DNA from: Senegalimassilia sp003474385
GTDB lineage: Bacteria > Actinomycetota > Coriobacteriia > Coriobacteriales > Eggerthellaceae
NCBI RefSeq assembly: GCF_003474385.1
Contig: NZ_QUCY01000016.1
Span: 1 to 64,000 of the forward strand
Direction: 5' to 3'
Length of the DNA stretch: 64,000 nt
This document shows, piece by piece, positions 16,374-25,271 of the stretch. The stretch's first letter is position 1; each line of letters opens with the position of its first letter. Under the pieces are notes generated by a model. That model saw only the letters and a list, made by a program, of their open reading frames with translations, made no database searches and had not been told where the DNA came from. The translations under genes were made by a program, and so were the position numbers.

Positions 16374-18041
16374 ATGATCGACGAGATGCAAGTTAAGAAC
16401 CTGGCGCTGATAAAGCAGGCCTCCCTTGTCCCCGCGCAGGGCCTGACCGTGCTCACGGGCGAGACGGGCGCCGGCAAAACGGCGTTGCTGTCGGCGCTCA
16501 AGCTGCTCATGGGCTCCCGCGCGGACAAGGATTCCGTGCGGGATGGCCAGGATGGCTTGGAGGTCAGCGGGCGTTTCTTCGGGCTTTCCCGCGCGTCCTC
16601 GGATGGCGGTGAGCCGCGTGAAGACGAAGATGAGCTGGTGGCCGTGCGCCGCGTGGGCGCCGATGGGCGCTCTCGCGTCACGCTTGACGGCCGCATGGCA
16701 AGCGTGCGGGAGCTGGCGGGCACGGTGTCGCCTTCCATCGATTTGTGCGGCCAGCACGATCAGCAGCAGCTTTTGAAGCCGGCGGCGCACGTGGGGATGC
16801 TCGACGCATGGGCCGGGCAGGACGTGGCCGAGGCGCTTTGCGCGTATCGGGGGGCGTTCGCCGAGGCGTCGCGGGCGGCGGCGGAGCTTGCCCGGGTTCG
16901 CGATGCCGGAGCCGCCTCGTCGGCGAAGCTCGATGAGGCGCGCTTCGTGCTGCAGCGCATCGATGCTGTGGACCCGCGCGAGGGCGAATACGAGGAGCTT
17001 TCGGCCAAGCTTGCCCGAGCCGAGCACGCTGAAACGCTTGCGACGTCGGCGTATCGCGCGCATCAGGCGCTCGGGGGCGACGAGGGCGCCATCGATTTGC
17101 TGGGCAGCGCCGCGGCGGCCTTGGACGAGGGATCCCGCTACGATTCTGAGCTCGGCAAGCTTGCGGAATCCCTGCGCGAGGCGGGGTATGTGCTGGAGGA
17201 TGTTTCGCGCACGGCCCGGGACTATCGCGATGGGGTGGAATTCGACCCTGAGGAACTGGAGCGAGGGCAAGAGCGCATGGCGGCCTTGCAGGGGCTCATG
17301 CGCGCGTACGGGCCGCGTATGACCGATGTGCTCGCAGCGCGCGACGAGGCGGCCGACCTGGTGTCGTTGGTGGACGATGCCGAGGAGCGCGAACGTGTCG
17401 CGCAGCGGGCGGTCGATGCTGCCGAACGGGCATTGGCGGCGGCGGCGCGAACCCTCGATGATGCGCGCGGCGAAGCTGCGCCAAGGTTCTCCCAGGCGGT
17501 GTCGGCGCAGATGCAGCGACTGGAGATGGGCACGGCGCAGCTCGTGTGCGAGCAGCGTGCGCTGCCGCGTGCGTCGTGGACCCGCTCCGGTGCGTCGGAG
17601 GTGGAGTTCATGTTCCAGCCCGGCGCCGGCATGCAAGCCCGCCCGCTCGCCCGCATAGCCTCAGGCGGCGAGGTCAGCCGCGTCATGCTGGCCATAAAGG
17701 TGGTGCTCGGGCAGGCCGATAGCGTTGATACATTGGTGTTCGACGAGGTGGATGCCGGCGTAGGCGGCTCCGTGGCCGTGGCGTTGGCCGAGGTCCTGGC
17801 AGACCTTGCCCGCAGCCATCAGGTCATCGTGGTGACGCACTTGGCTCAAGTTGCCGTGCGTGGCGATGTGCACTATGCGGTCACCAAGATAGCCGGCGAC
17901 GACGGGATGCCCCAGACCTGCCTGCGGCAGTTGTCCGCCGACGAGCGGCCCGCCGAGATCGCCCGTATGCTCTCCGGCGACGCCACGGAGGCATCGCTTG
18001 CCCATGCGCGCGAGATGCTCGGGGCCGTGAAGGGCGCGTAA
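16374..18041 (+). CDS. recN: DNA repair protein RecN
   Basis: SMC-like ATPase that acts early in double-strand break repair by recombination. 555 residues: Walker A GETGAGKT (29-36), two coiled-coil arms rich in Glu/Ala/Arg on either side of a hinge (about 150-360), ABC signature SGGEVSRVMLA near 430 and Walker B with the D-loop DEVDAGVGG near 456, then the H-loop VVTHLAQVA. Length matches the family. The frame is open upstream to 16209, but GAAGGA seven bases ahead of ATG 16374 and the family N-terminus (MQVKNLALI) fix the start. Confidence 0.95.
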   Translation: MIDEMQVKNLALIKQASLVPAQGLTVLTGETGAGKTALLSALKLLMGSRADKDSVRDGQDGLEVSGRFFGLSRASSDGGEPREDEDELVAVRRVGADGRSRVTLDGRMASVRELAGTVSPSIDLCGQHDQQQLLKPAAHVGMLDAWAGQDVAEALCAYRGAFAEASRAAAELARVRDAGAASSAKLDEARFVLQRIDAVDPREGEYEELSAKLARAEHAETLATSAYRAHQALGGDEGAIDLLGSAAAALDEGSRYDSELGKLAESLREAGYVLEDVSRTARDYRDGVEFDPEELERGQERMAALQGLMRAYGPRMTDVLAARDEAADLVSLVDDAEERERVAQRAVDAAERALAAAARTLDDARGEAAPRFSQAVSAQMQRLEMGTAQLVCEQRALPRASWTRSGASEVEFMFQPGAGMQARPLARIASGGEVSRVMLAIKVVLGQADSVDTLVFDEVDAGVGGSVAVALAEVLADLARSHQVIVVTHLAQVAVRGDVHYAVTKIAGDDGMPQTCLRQLSADERPAEIARMLSGDATEASLAHAREMLGAVKGA

Positions 18042-18132
18042 GGGGAATAAAGCGCAGCGCGTCGGCCCTGCAGGTCTCGACGTATCCGTTCGGGGTTTTC
18101 CGGGTCGCCACATGGGAATCGCATAGCTTGAG

Positions 18133-18164
18133 GGCCGTCGGCTGAGCCGGCGGCCTTTTTGGTT
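18133..18164 (+). terminator. recN terminator
   Basis: GGCCGTCGGC (18133-18142) pairs with GCCGGCGGCC (18146-18155) around TGA, followed by TTTTTGGTTT. Confidence 0.8.
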
Positions 18165-18305
18165 TGCGTGAAGGGATCGGGCTTGTGGCGCGTAGGGCGG
18201 ATTCTCGCCCGGGCACCGGTGCGTCCTGGGTCCGTAAAGCGGAAGGCGCGTCCGTTTCCCGGTGCTGCTCAGTCGGGCTTTTAGCGTGAAAGCGCGCTGG
18301 TTTTC

Positions 18306-18335
18306 GGGCGTCGGCGTAAGCCGGCGTCCATTTTT
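18306..18335 (+). terminator. Second plus-strand terminator-like hairpin after recN
   Basis: GGGCGTCGGC (18306-18315) pairs with GCCGGCGTCC (18320-18329), counting two G-U pairs, with a GTAA tetraloop, then ATTTTTATG. It would end any transcript arising between 18165 and 18306; none is obvious. Confidence 0.4.
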
Positions 18336-18417
18336 ATGGGCGCGATGTATGGGCGGAAACCTTGCGTGGTCGATTGCCGCGAGTTTGTCGGGCACTTGCT
18401 TGCCCTGATTGCCCTGG

Positions 18418-18450
18418 AAAAAGAAAAGGTCAGACAAAAAATGTCTGACC
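18418..18450 (-). terminator. tRNA-Val terminator
   Basis: On the minus strand GGTCAGAC pairs with GTCTGACC (18443-18450 with 18428-18435) around ATTTTTT, followed by TTTTCTTTTT, 11 bases after the tRNA 3' end. Confidence 0.85.
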
Positions 18451-18461
18451 TGCGATTTTAA

Positions 18462-18536
18462 TGGTGGCCGGTACAGGATTTGAACCTGTGACCTTGTGCT
18501 TGTAAGGCACCTGCGCTCCCGCTGCGCCAACCGGCC
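18462..18536 (-). tRNA. tRNA-Val (anticodon UAC)
   Basis: A 75-base cloverleaf including an encoded CCA. Acceptor GGCCGGT pairs with ACCGGCC, the D stem is GCGC/GCGC, the anticodon loop CTTACAA gives UAC, and the T arm is ACAGG-TTCAAAT-CCTGT. The first anticodon-stem pair (G27-A43) is mismatched, a small oddity. A strong intrinsic terminator follows. Confidence 0.95.
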
Positions 18537-18933
18537 GGTTGATGTTCCCGAATGGGTGACGCTTATTGTCGCATAAGAAACCCGCTTTCGCAAATACTGC
18601 ACAACCCGTCGACGCCGCTGGGCTTGCTCGAGTTTGTCTTCCGCGTCGGCGGGTTTTTGCGTTTGGGGGCATCTCGTTAAGCCATATGGCCAGCGTCGCT
18701 GCGCGGGTTCGCGAATGTGCAGGAAGGCCGTCTGCTGCAAGGCCTCACGGTGCGGGTTCGGCCGTTATCGGGTTCGGTTTCTTCTGCAAGCGTTTGAGGG
18801 TGGGCAAGAGGATTCCGCATGGTCTTGGATCGGACGGGCATGCAAGGTTTTGACGACAAGAAGCGGCGTTGTCGGCAAGGGTTTCGCAAGATGGCGCTCC
18901 CATACTGGATGCTGCGAAGCGAAGGAGGTGCGC
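18537..18933. other. Intergenic region upstream of the Tad cluster
   Basis: About 400 bases that should hold the promoter for the 20-kb Tad run and for tRNA-Val on the other strand. A plus-strand hairpin (CCCGTCGACG at 18605-18614 with CGTCGGCGGG at 18644-18653, one G-U pair) is followed by TTTTTGCG and would end or attenuate transcription. I see no good -35/-10 pair and no known riboswitch. The frame of the first Tad gene stays open through part of this region, but the strong ribosome binding site is at 18921-18928. Confidence 0.4.
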
Positions 18934-19587
18934 ATGAGACGGAACAAGACCGCTGCGGCGGGTGCGATATGCGGCGTGCTGTGCGCGTTGTGCGTGCTCG
19001 GATATACCCAGTCGGTGCGCGGCGAGGCGGAGCGCGCCCGGGCCGACGCCTTGGCCCGTTACGGCGGCGATCAGGTTGAGGTTTGCGTGGCGAAGCGCGA
19101 CATAGCCGCAGGTGAAACGGTAGATTCAGGGGCTATTGAGACGCGTTTGTGGGTTGCCGATCTCTTGCCGCCCGAGGCGGTGCGGCAAACATCGGAGGTT
19201 GTGGGGTCGAAGGCGTCTTCCACGGTGCTTTCCGGAGAGGTCCTTTCCGCAAGAAGGTTCGGCGCGGCATCGGCGGCCATAGACGTGCCCGACGGCAAGG
19301 TTGCGATCAGCGTGCCGGCCAAGGACGTGCAGGCGGTGGGCGGCGCGGTATCGACGGGCTCATCGGTGGACGTGTATGCCACGGGAAGCGCGGCCACCCA
19401 AGCGTTGGCGCGGGGCGTGGGCGTGCTGGCCACCAGCGGCGGAACGGACGATCGGCAGGCGTCGGGGTCGGCCTCGAAGGTGACGTGGGTGACGCTCGCC
19501 ATCGACCCGAACCAGGTGGAGGAGCTTGTGTCGGCGGCTCAAAAAACCGAGCTGTACCTGACCTTGCCCGGCGCGGATGCGAGGTGA
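18934..19587 (+). CDS. cpaB: CpaB/RcpC-like Tad pilus assembly protein (locus A)
   Basis: 217 residues: N-terminal membrane segment (about 8-26), then a SAF domain (about 47-120) with VAKRDIAAGETVDSGAIE, and a beta-rich C-terminal RcpC region (IDVPDGKVAISVPAKDVQAVGG). In proteobacteria CpaB/RcpC is periplasmic and works with the secretin; in Gram-positive Tad systems it is retained and presumably sits outside the membrane contacting the wall or pilus. The start at ATG 18934 follows GAAGGAGGTG; the reading frame is open upstream to 18634. First gene of the Tad run. A second copy lies at 32147. Confidence 0.85.
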   Translation: MRRNKTAAAGAICGVLCALCVLGYTQSVRGEAERARADALARYGGDQVEVCVAKRDIAAGETVDSGAIETRLWVADLLPPEAVRQTSEVVGSKASSTVLSGEVLSARRFGAASAAIDVPDGKVAISVPAKDVQAVGGAVSTGSSVDVYATGSAATQALARGVGVLATSGGTDDRQASGSASKVTWVTLAIDPNQVEELVSAAQKTELYLTLPGADAR

Positions 19588-19619
19588 GAGCGGTTTTAAA
19601 GCAAGCGGAAGGAGAAGGG

Positions 19620-21149
19620 ATGTCCATGCCGTTAGTGGCGCTGTGCGCCGATGAGGAATGCTTCCGGCATCCGGAGCTGTTGGGCCTTGAAGGGGAGAAC
19701 CTGCTTGCGCAGCAGTGGCTCATGCCGTTCACGTCCGCCGAAGCGGCACGTATGGCGTTGCGCGATGCGACGAGCGTGCAGGAGGTGTGGGTGGTCTCCT
19801 GCGCGGACGTGGCGCCCATCAACCTTGCGGCGGCGTTGAAGCGTGATCGCGCCGATAGGCGCGTGTGCATGCTGACGGCGCAGGAATCGGGGTCGCTGCG
19901 GTCCAGGACCACCGCGGCGGGCGTGGATGCGTCGTTGACCAGGCAGGCCTTCGTCGAGCGGTACGCGCAGTGCAAGCAGGCGGCCATGCGGGCGGTCGAA
20001 CTGCAGGCGGGGATCGGCCCTGGGGCCGGCTGCGCGCCTGCGGGGGAGGCGGTCGCGCCGCAGCAGGCGGCGTTCGGCGACGCGCCTTCGGCCGCTTCCC
20101 CGTATGGAACGGTCGCGATGCCTGCGGCCGGCTTTTCGGGGGTGCTTGGGGGCGCGGCGGCACCCGCGGCGGCGATGGCTTCGTCTGCGGGGGTCCAGCT
20201 GGGAGGATCGTATACGCCGGTGAGCGTCCAGACGGGCCTTGCCGCCCCGTCGGCGACGAAGGCTATCGCCGCAACCGCTTCCCCCTATGGGACTGCATCG
20301 GGGCTGGGGGCTTCCGGAAGCTCCTCGGCTTCGGCGGCGAACCTGCAGCACCCTACGGCGAAGGGCTTTTTGCTGCCGGTGGTGAGCGGCAGCGGGGGCG
20401 CGGGCAAAAGCGCGGTCGCGTTGCTTGCGGCGCATGCGGCCCAGGGGCTGGGCCTGCGTACGCTGCTGCTCGATTTCGATCTGCAGTTCGGCGACATGGC
20501 GCAGCTCATGGGCGTGAAAAAGCCCCTGCGCATTGACGAGGTGCTTGCCCGGCCCGAGCACCTGGCCCAGCTTTCCTGCGAGGGGAAGGCTCCTGCGCTG
20601 CTGGCCGCTCCGGAGCACGTGGATGCCGCCGAGGCGGTGGTGGCGCAGGCGTCGGCGCTTCTGGATGCCGTGCGAGAGCGCTTCGACGTGATCGTGGCGA
20701 ACACGGGCGGCGCGTGGGCCGAGCAGCATGCGGTGCTGTTGGAGCGCAGCTCGAAGGCGCTGTTCTTGGTCGATCAGCGAGCCACCTCGGTGCATGCGGC
20801 GCAGCGCGCTCTCGACCTGTGCGCTCGTTGCGGCATAGCCGTCAATCCGTTCCTGTTCACGCTGAACGGCTGCGGCAAGGGGGCGCCATTGTCGTCGATG
20901 GACGTGTCGTGCGCGCTGAAAGGGGCTCACGTGCATGAGCTGCCCGATGGCGGCGCCGATGTGGAGGAACTTCTGGCGGCGGGGCTGGTGGGCGAACTGA
21001 TCGATTCGCGCAACGACCTGTTCGAGGGCATCGAGGAGCTTATGGTCGAGATATTGCCTGGCGTATCGGCTGCGGTGGGGTCTTCGCGCGAGGGGTCGGG
21101 CATGCCCTTCCTTCGCGGAAAGCGCTCGCGCAAACGTAAGAAGGCCTGA
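19620..21149 (+). CDS. tadZ: TadZ/CpaE-like ATPase (locus A)
   Basis: 509 residues. Residues 1-125 look like the receiver-like N-terminal domain of TadZ/CpaE. About 130-245 is a low-complexity Ala/Gly/Ser/Pro linker with two SPYGT repeats. The C-terminal ParA/MinD-type ATPase has a deviant Walker A (SGSGGAGKSAVA, near 256-267), LLLDFDLQFGDMA and FDVIVANTGG. TadZ marks the cell pole and recruits the pilus machine. Start set by GGAAGGAGAAGGG before ATG 19620; the frame is open to 19149 but overlaps cpaB. Only locus A has this gene. Stop and the tadA start are two bases apart. Confidence 0.86.
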   Translation: MSMPLVALCADEECFRHPELLGLEGENLLAQQWLMPFTSAEAARMALRDATSVQEVWVVSCADVAPINLAAALKRDRADRRVCMLTAQESGSLRSRTTAAGVDASLTRQAFVERYAQCKQAAMRAVELQAGIGPGAGCAPAGEAVAPQQAAFGDAPSAASPYGTVAMPAAGFSGVLGGAAAPAAAMASSAGVQLGGSYTPVSVQTGLAAPSATKAIAATASPYGTASGLGASGSSSASAANLQHPTAKGFLLPVVSGSGGAGKSAVALLAAHAAQGLGLRTLLLDFDLQFGDMAQLMGVKKPLRIDEVLARPEHLAQLSCEGKAPALLAAPEHVDAAEAVVAQASALLDAVRERFDVIVANTGGAWAEQHAVLLERSSKALFLVDQRATSVHAAQRALDLCARCGIAVNPFLFTLNGCGKGAPLSSMDVSCALKGAHVHELPDGGADVEELLAAGLVGELIDSRNDLFEGIEELMVEILPGVSAAVGSSREGSGMPFLRGKRSRKRKKA

Positions 21150-21151
21150 TC

Positions 21152-22471
21152 ATGACGCTGGCCGAGCGTGCGCAGGCGTTGGGTGCGGGCGGCGGCGAGG
21201 GTCATGCGCCCACGGCGACGCTTGCGCGCCTGAAAGAGGATGTGCGCCTGTTCGTGTCGGTGGACGATATTGCGGCGTTGATGGCCTTCGAGCCGGCGCG
21301 GGCGCGAAGCGAGCTTTTAGGGGCGTGCCGCCAGGCGTTCGCGCTGCCCGTGTGGCAGGGGGCCGACGCCTTGCGCCGATCCAGGCTGTCCGAGCAGCTG
21401 ATCGACGAGGTGTTCGGCTTCGGACCCTTGCAGCCGTTGCTGGCCGATCCGACTATCACCGAGATCATGGTGAACGGCCCCGGCGACGTGTTCTTCGAGC
21501 GGCAGGGGCGCCTTGTGCGCAGCGACCGGGCGTTTTCGAGCCAAGCTCAGCTTCGGGCGCTTATCGATCGCGTGCTCGGGCCGCTCGGCAGGCGCGTGGA
21601 CGAGTCGTCGCCTATGGTGAACGCCCGCATGCCCGAAGGCCATCGCGTGCACGTGGTCATCCCGCCGCTCGCGCCCGACGGGCCCATCGTCACCATCCGT
21701 AAGTTCACCCAGCGCGTGATAACGCTGCAGGAGATGGAGCGTTTCGGCTCGATCGACGGGCATTTGCGGCGCTTTCTGGAATGGGCGGTGCTTGCGCGCA
21801 AGAACGTGGTGGTGGCGGGCGGTACGGGCAGCGGCAAGACCACGTTGCTCAATGCGCTGTCATGCTGTATTCCCGCAGGTGAGCGCATCGTGACCATTGA
21901 GGATACGGCCGAGCTGCGCTTTCTCGAGCATCCCCACGTGGTGCGCCTGGAGGCGCGCCCGCGCAACGCCGAGGGGGCGGGCGAGGTGACCATCCGCGAG
22001 CTGGTGATCAATGCGTTGCGCATGCGCCCTGACCGCATCGTGGTAGGCGAGTGCCGCGGCGCGGAGGCGGTGGACATGCTCACCGCCATGAACACCGGGC
22101 ACGACGGGTCTCTCACCACGCTGCATGCCAACTCCCCGCGCGACGTGCTTTCCCGCGTGGTGACCATGGTCCGCTACGGCGTCGATCTGCCCGTGGACGT
22201 GATCGAGGCGAATGCGGCAAGCGCGTTCGATGTGGTGGTGCAGACGTCGCGGGCGCTCAGCGGCAGGCGGTGCGTGACCCATGTGTCGGAGCTTGTGTAC
22301 GACCAAAGGGCGCGGGCCTGCAGCGTGAGGACGTTGTTCGAGCGGCGTTCTCCCGAAGAAGCGGGGTCGTGGCAGGCCCTGCCCGATTGGGTGGACGACC
22401 TGCCTGAAACCATCGGGCTTGATGGGGAGGAGGTATTGGAATGGAAGCATCTGGCGTGTTCGGGACGGTAG
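21152..22471 (+). CDS. tadA: TadA/CpaF-type pilus assembly ATPase (locus A)
   Basis: Hexameric secretion ATPase that powers pilin polymerisation. 439 residues with the N-terminal FGPLQPLLADPTITEIMVNGP block, the conserved NARMPEGHRVHVVIPPLAPDGPIVTIRKF segment split across 157-185, Walker A GGTGSGKTT (223-231), Asp box VTIEDTAEL, Walker B RIVVGECRGAE (295-305) and the His box TTLHANSPRD. All catalytic blocks are intact, unlike the changed substrate-region residues in the locus B copy. It overlaps tadB by 31 bases. Confidence 0.95.
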   Translation: MTLAERAQALGAGGGEGHAPTATLARLKEDVRLFVSVDDIAALMAFEPARARSELLGACRQAFALPVWQGADALRRSRLSEQLIDEVFGFGPLQPLLADPTITEIMVNGPGDVFFERQGRLVRSDRAFSSQAQLRALIDRVLGPLGRRVDESSPMVNARMPEGHRVHVVIPPLAPDGPIVTIRKFTQRVITLQEMERFGSIDGHLRRFLEWAVLARKNVVVAGGTGSGKTTLLNALSCCIPAGERIVTIEDTAELRFLEHPHVVRLEARPRNAEGAGEVTIRELVINALRMRPDRIVVGECRGAEAVDMLTAMNTGHDGSLTTLHANSPRDVLSRVVTMVRYGVDLPVDVIEANAASAFDVVVQTSRALSGRRCVTHVSELVYDQRARACSVRTLFERRSPEEAGSWQALPDWVDDLPETIGLDGEEVLEWKHLACSGR

Positions 22472-23388
22472 CAGCTATAGCCGCATTTGCCGGTGGTGCG
22501 CTTTGCGCGCAGGCCGTGCTGCGGCGCACCAGGCGTCGGAGAGCTGGCGAAGGCGGGATCGGGCGGCATCTTGCGCGCAACGGCGTGCGCTGCGCCGATG
22601 GAGCTGCGCGTCGCCTGCTTTCCGTGCCCAAGGTAGCCGCTCTTGCGGGCGATGCCCAGGCGGCGTTGCAGGGCCATGGGGTGGTTTGCACGCCGCGGAG
22701 CCTGTGCTCGCTTGCCGTTGCGGCGGCAGCGGCGCTGGCAGCTTGCGTGGGGCTGGTATCCGCCTCGCCGTTTGCCGGCGTCGCCGTGGCGGTTCTGGCT
22801 TGCGCCGTGGCGGTGGCGCGCGTCCACGGGTGGCGCGATCGCCAGGAGGAGGCGTTGCGCGAGGCGGTGCCCGATGCGCTTCATGCCATGGGTTCGTGCT
22901 TTCAGGCGGGCTTTTCGCTGCTGCAGACGTTTCAGCAGCTGGCGGGCGAGATAAAGGGGCCGCTGGGGAAGAGGTTCGCGGCTTGCGCCCATCTGCTCGA
23001 GACGGGCCATGGCTCGAGCGAGGCCTTAAGGGCGCTGCGCGCGGGCGGGAAAAGGTCGGAGCTTGCCTTCGTGGCGGTGGCGCTCGACGTGCAGCACCAA
23101 GCGGGCGGCAGCATGCGTCCGGTGCTCGAGGCGGCGCGCGAGACGGTCGAAGGGGAGCTGGCCCTGCGCCGTGCGTTGCGGGTGCAGACGGCTCAGGCGC
23201 GGCTGTCGGCGCGCGTGGTCACGGTGATGCCGTTCGCTTTGGTCGCCGTGTTCTCGCTGGTGAGCAAAGGGTTTTTGGACCCGTTCCTGCAAAGCCCGCT
23301 GGGGTTGGGCCTGTTGGGATTGGCGTGCGCGATGGAGGTTGCGGGCGTGCTCACGGTGCGCCGCATGTTGAACGTGGAGGTGTCGTGA
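22441..23388 (+). CDS. tadB: TadB-like inner-membrane platform protein (locus A)
   Basis: 315 residues with a type II secretion F domain (about 130-275: PDALHAMGSCFQAGFSLLQTF and QHQAGGSMRPVLEAA) and four predicted membrane spans (about 5-25, 82-122 as two, 265-285, 288-308). TadB pairs with TadC to form the membrane platform on which TadA acts. It starts inside tadA (31-base overlap, preceded by GGGGAGGAGG) and its TGA overlaps the tadC ATG, so the three are translationally coupled. Confidence 0.88.
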   Translation: MEASGVFGTVAAIAAFAGGALCAQAVLRRTRRRRAGEGGIGRHLARNGVRCADGAARRLLSVPKVAALAGDAQAALQGHGVVCTPRSLCSLAVAAAAALAACVGLVSASPFAGVAVAVLACAVAVARVHGWRDRQEEALREAVPDALHAMGSCFQAGFSLLQTFQQLAGEIKGPLGKRFAACAHLLETGHGSSEALRALRAGGKRSELAFVAVALDVQHQAGGSMRPVLEAARETVEGELALRRALRVQTAQARLSARVVTVMPFALVAVFSLVSKGFLDPFLQSPLGLGLLGLACAMEVAGVLTVRRMLNVEVS

Positions 23389-24311
23389 TGGTGTATGCGA
23401 TGGCGCTGCCTGCGATCGCGGCCGTTCTAGGCGCGGCGTCGGGTGCGTGCATTGGCTGGACGGGCGCGCAATCGATTCGCCGAGCCCGCGCGGCAAGGGC
23501 CCGCGCGCCTGATGACGGGCGGGCGAAAGGCGGTGTGCAGGCGAGCGCATGTCTTTCGTATCTGGAGGGTTTGAGCAGACGATTGGCATTGCGGGCCACT
23601 CGCTCGGTGCTGCCTGTCGGCGCATTGCGCGGTGCGCATGCGCGCTTCGAGGAGCAGGTGGGCAAGGCCGGTCTTGGCGGGACGGTGTCGGCCCAGGCGT
23701 GTTGCGAGGGAGCGGTGCGCCTTGCTGCGGCGGGTGCGGCGGCGGGAGCGTTGTTGGGCTGCGCGGCATCGAACGAGCTTGCGGTAGTTGGTTGCGTGAC
23801 GGGCGGTATCGCAGGCGCGACCGCGCCGGGACGTGCGGTGCGCGGGGCCCGGCGTCAGCGCGCTCAGGCGCTGGAGCGCAGCATGTCGGAGATGTTGGAA
23901 GTGGTGGCGCTCGGCGTGCGCAGCGGGCTCTCGTTCGATCGCAGCCTGCAGCTGTACACGGGGCATTTCGATGATGGGCTGGCGCGCGAGTGCGCCGTGG
24001 CGCAAAGGTCGTGGGAAGCGGGGCTTGCGACCCGTCAAGACGCTTTGCGCGCTTTGGCGCAAGGGTACGATAACCCGCTGTTCTCGCGCACGGTGTCGGC
24101 CATCATCCGCTCGCTGCGGTTCGGCACCTCGCTTGGCGAGGTTCTGGAGCAGGCGGCGGAACAGGCGCGTGCGGCGCGAAAGGCGCAGGTGGAGGAGCGG
24201 GTCGCCAAGGCGCCTGTGAAGATGATGATCCCCACGGGGACGCTGATCCTTCCCGCCATGCTGCTCTTGGTGCTCGGGCCCGTGTTGTTGGAGCTTATGG
24301 AAGGGATGTAG
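23388..24311 (+). CDS. tadC: TadC-like inner-membrane platform protein (locus A)
   Basis: 307 residues, second F-domain protein of the locus: spans near 5-22, 110-145 and 285-303, with the domain signature MSEMLEVVALGVRSGLSFDRSL and RSLRFGTSLGEVLEQAAEQ. The start ATG 23388 shares its first base with the tadB stop (TGATG). Length and order tadA-tadB-tadC are as in other Tad loci. The stop is two bases from the pilin start. Confidence 0.88.
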   Translation: MVYAMALPAIAAVLGAASGACIGWTGAQSIRRARAARARAPDDGRAKGGVQASACLSYLEGLSRRLALRATRSVLPVGALRGAHARFEEQVGKAGLGGTVSAQACCEGAVRLAAAGAAAGALLGCAASNELAVVGCVTGGIAGATAPGRAVRGARRQRAQALERSMSEMLEVVALGVRSGLSFDRSLQLYTGHFDDGLARECAVAQRSWEAGLATRQDALRALAQGYDNPLFSRTVSAIIRSLRFGTSLGEVLEQAAEQARAARKAQVEERVAKAPVKMMIPTGTLILPAMLLLVLGPVLLELMEGM

Positions 24312-24313
24312 GC

Positions 24314-24529
24314 ATGATTCGAGCGGTTATGGATGCATATCGGCGAGCGCTGGCGAAGGCCGCGTGCAAGGTGGCCCGCCTTCGGCACGGCGAGGACGGG
24401 CAGGGAACGACCGAATACGCGATCTTGGTCGGCGTGCTGGTGGTGATAGCCATCATTGCGATAACGGTTTTCCGGCCGAAGCTGCAGGAGCTGTGGGATG
24501 CGATCGCCGACGGCATCAACAGCCTGTAG
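24314..24529 (+). CDS. flp: Flp-type pilin (locus A)
   Basis: 71 residues, the main pilin candidate. A short basic leader ends in Gly, followed by QGTTEYAILVGVLVVIAIIAI: the classical Flp motif G/xxxxEY with Glu at +5 and Tyr at +6, then one hydrophobic helix. The A24 peptidase encoded at 29319 would cleave before Gln. The mature pilin would be about 42 residues, typical of Flp. It is placed between tadC and the first TadE-like gene, which starts inside it. Confidence 0.9.
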   Translation: MIRAVMDAYRRALAKAACKVARLRHGEDGQGTTEYAILVGVLVVIAIIAITVFRPKLQELWDAIADGINSL

Positions 24530-24734
24530 GCGGATCGCGGCGCGCGATTGCGCGGGTCAGGCGACGGTCGAGTTCGCGCTGGTCGCCGTGGCGTTTCTGT
24601 CGGTCGTGCTTGGGATGGGCGCGCTTTGGCGCAGCGTTTCGGCGGGCACGTTCGTGGAGCATGCGCTGTCGTGCGCCTCCCATTGCGTGACGGGCTCGTT
24701 GCCTGGGGCGCTGGCGGACACGGTGCTGTACTAG
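24498..24734 (+). CDS. TadE-like pseudopilin, short (locus A)
   Basis: 78 residues. The leader ends G/QATVEFALVAVAFLSVVLGM, a TadE motif with Glu at +5, then one membrane helix and a short C-terminal part with two Cys. Starts at ATG 24498 inside the pilin gene (32-base overlap), preceded by AGGAG. TadE-like proteins are minor pilins needed for fibre formation. Short for the family, which is often 120-180 residues. Confidence 0.8.
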   Translation: MRSPTASTACRRIAARDCAGQATVEFALVAVAFLSVVLGMGALWRSVSAGTFVEHALSCASHCVTGSLPGALADTVLY

Positions 24735-24761
24735 CTTTCGGATTCGCAAGGAGGTGAGGGA

Positions 24762-25271
24762 TTGGGCGTTTTGCACGCAGGCGAGCGCGGGCAGGCGACC
24801 GTGGAGGCTGCGTTCCTCATCCCGGTCCTGTTCACGGTGCTGTTGCTGTCCGTGCAGCCCGGCATGGTCCTGTACGACCGGATAGTCATGCAGGCGGCGG
24901 CAAGCGATGCGTGCAGGCTTGCCGCCGTCAAGACCGATGCCGTAGGTGATTCGTCGCAGGCCGTGGAGGCGTTTGTCCGCCATAGGCTGGGCGCCATCCC
25001 GCCCGTCCCCTGCTTTCACGTGCACGAGGGAGGTTGCAGCTGGAAGGTGTCCGTGCAAGGGGACGAGCGTTCCGAGAAGGTGAGCGTGGAGGTTGTCGGC
25101 AAGGTCAAGCCGCTGCCGTTTTTGGGCGCGGGCGCCGTGCTGCTCGGTATGACGGACGGCGATGGGCTGTTGACGGTGAAGGTCCGTTGCGAGCGGGCGA
25201 CGCAGCCCGAGTGGGTTGCGGGCAGCCCGCAGGGGCTTGACCCTGAGGCTTGGATAGGAGCTTGGCTATGA
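24762..25271 (+). CDS. TadE-like pseudopilin (locus A)
   Basis: 169 residues beginning at TTG 24762, seven bases after AAGGAGGTGAGG. Motif G/QATVEAAFLIPVLFTVLLL keeps Glu at +5. The C-terminal domain (about 45-169) has two Cys in CFHVHEGGCSW that could form a disulfide outside the cell. Its TGA overlaps the next ATG (ATGA). Confidence 0.82.
   Translation: MGVLHAGERGQATVEAAFLIPVLFTVLLLSVQPGMVLYDRIVMQAAASDACRLAAVKTDAVGDSSQAVEAFVRHRLGAIPPVPCFHVHEGGCSWKVSVQGDERSEKVSVEVVGKVKPLPFLGAGAVLLGMTDGDGLLTVKVRCERATQPEWVAGSPQGLDPEAWIGAWL

Larger units (their letters stand above)
18161..18461. other. Intergenic region with terminator-like hairpins
   Basis: After the recN terminator the region has no open frame I can support. 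It holds a plus-strand terminator-like hairpin (18306-18335) and the minus-strand terminator of tRNA-Val (18418-18450). Several smaller palindromes lie between them, such as GCACCGGTGC near 18210. Confidence 0.4.

Noticed and set aside
18537..18933. Cyclic-di-GMP riboswitch ahead of the Tad cluster
   Set aside because: I looked for the conserved GEMM core because pili are often under c-di-GMP control; it is not there.
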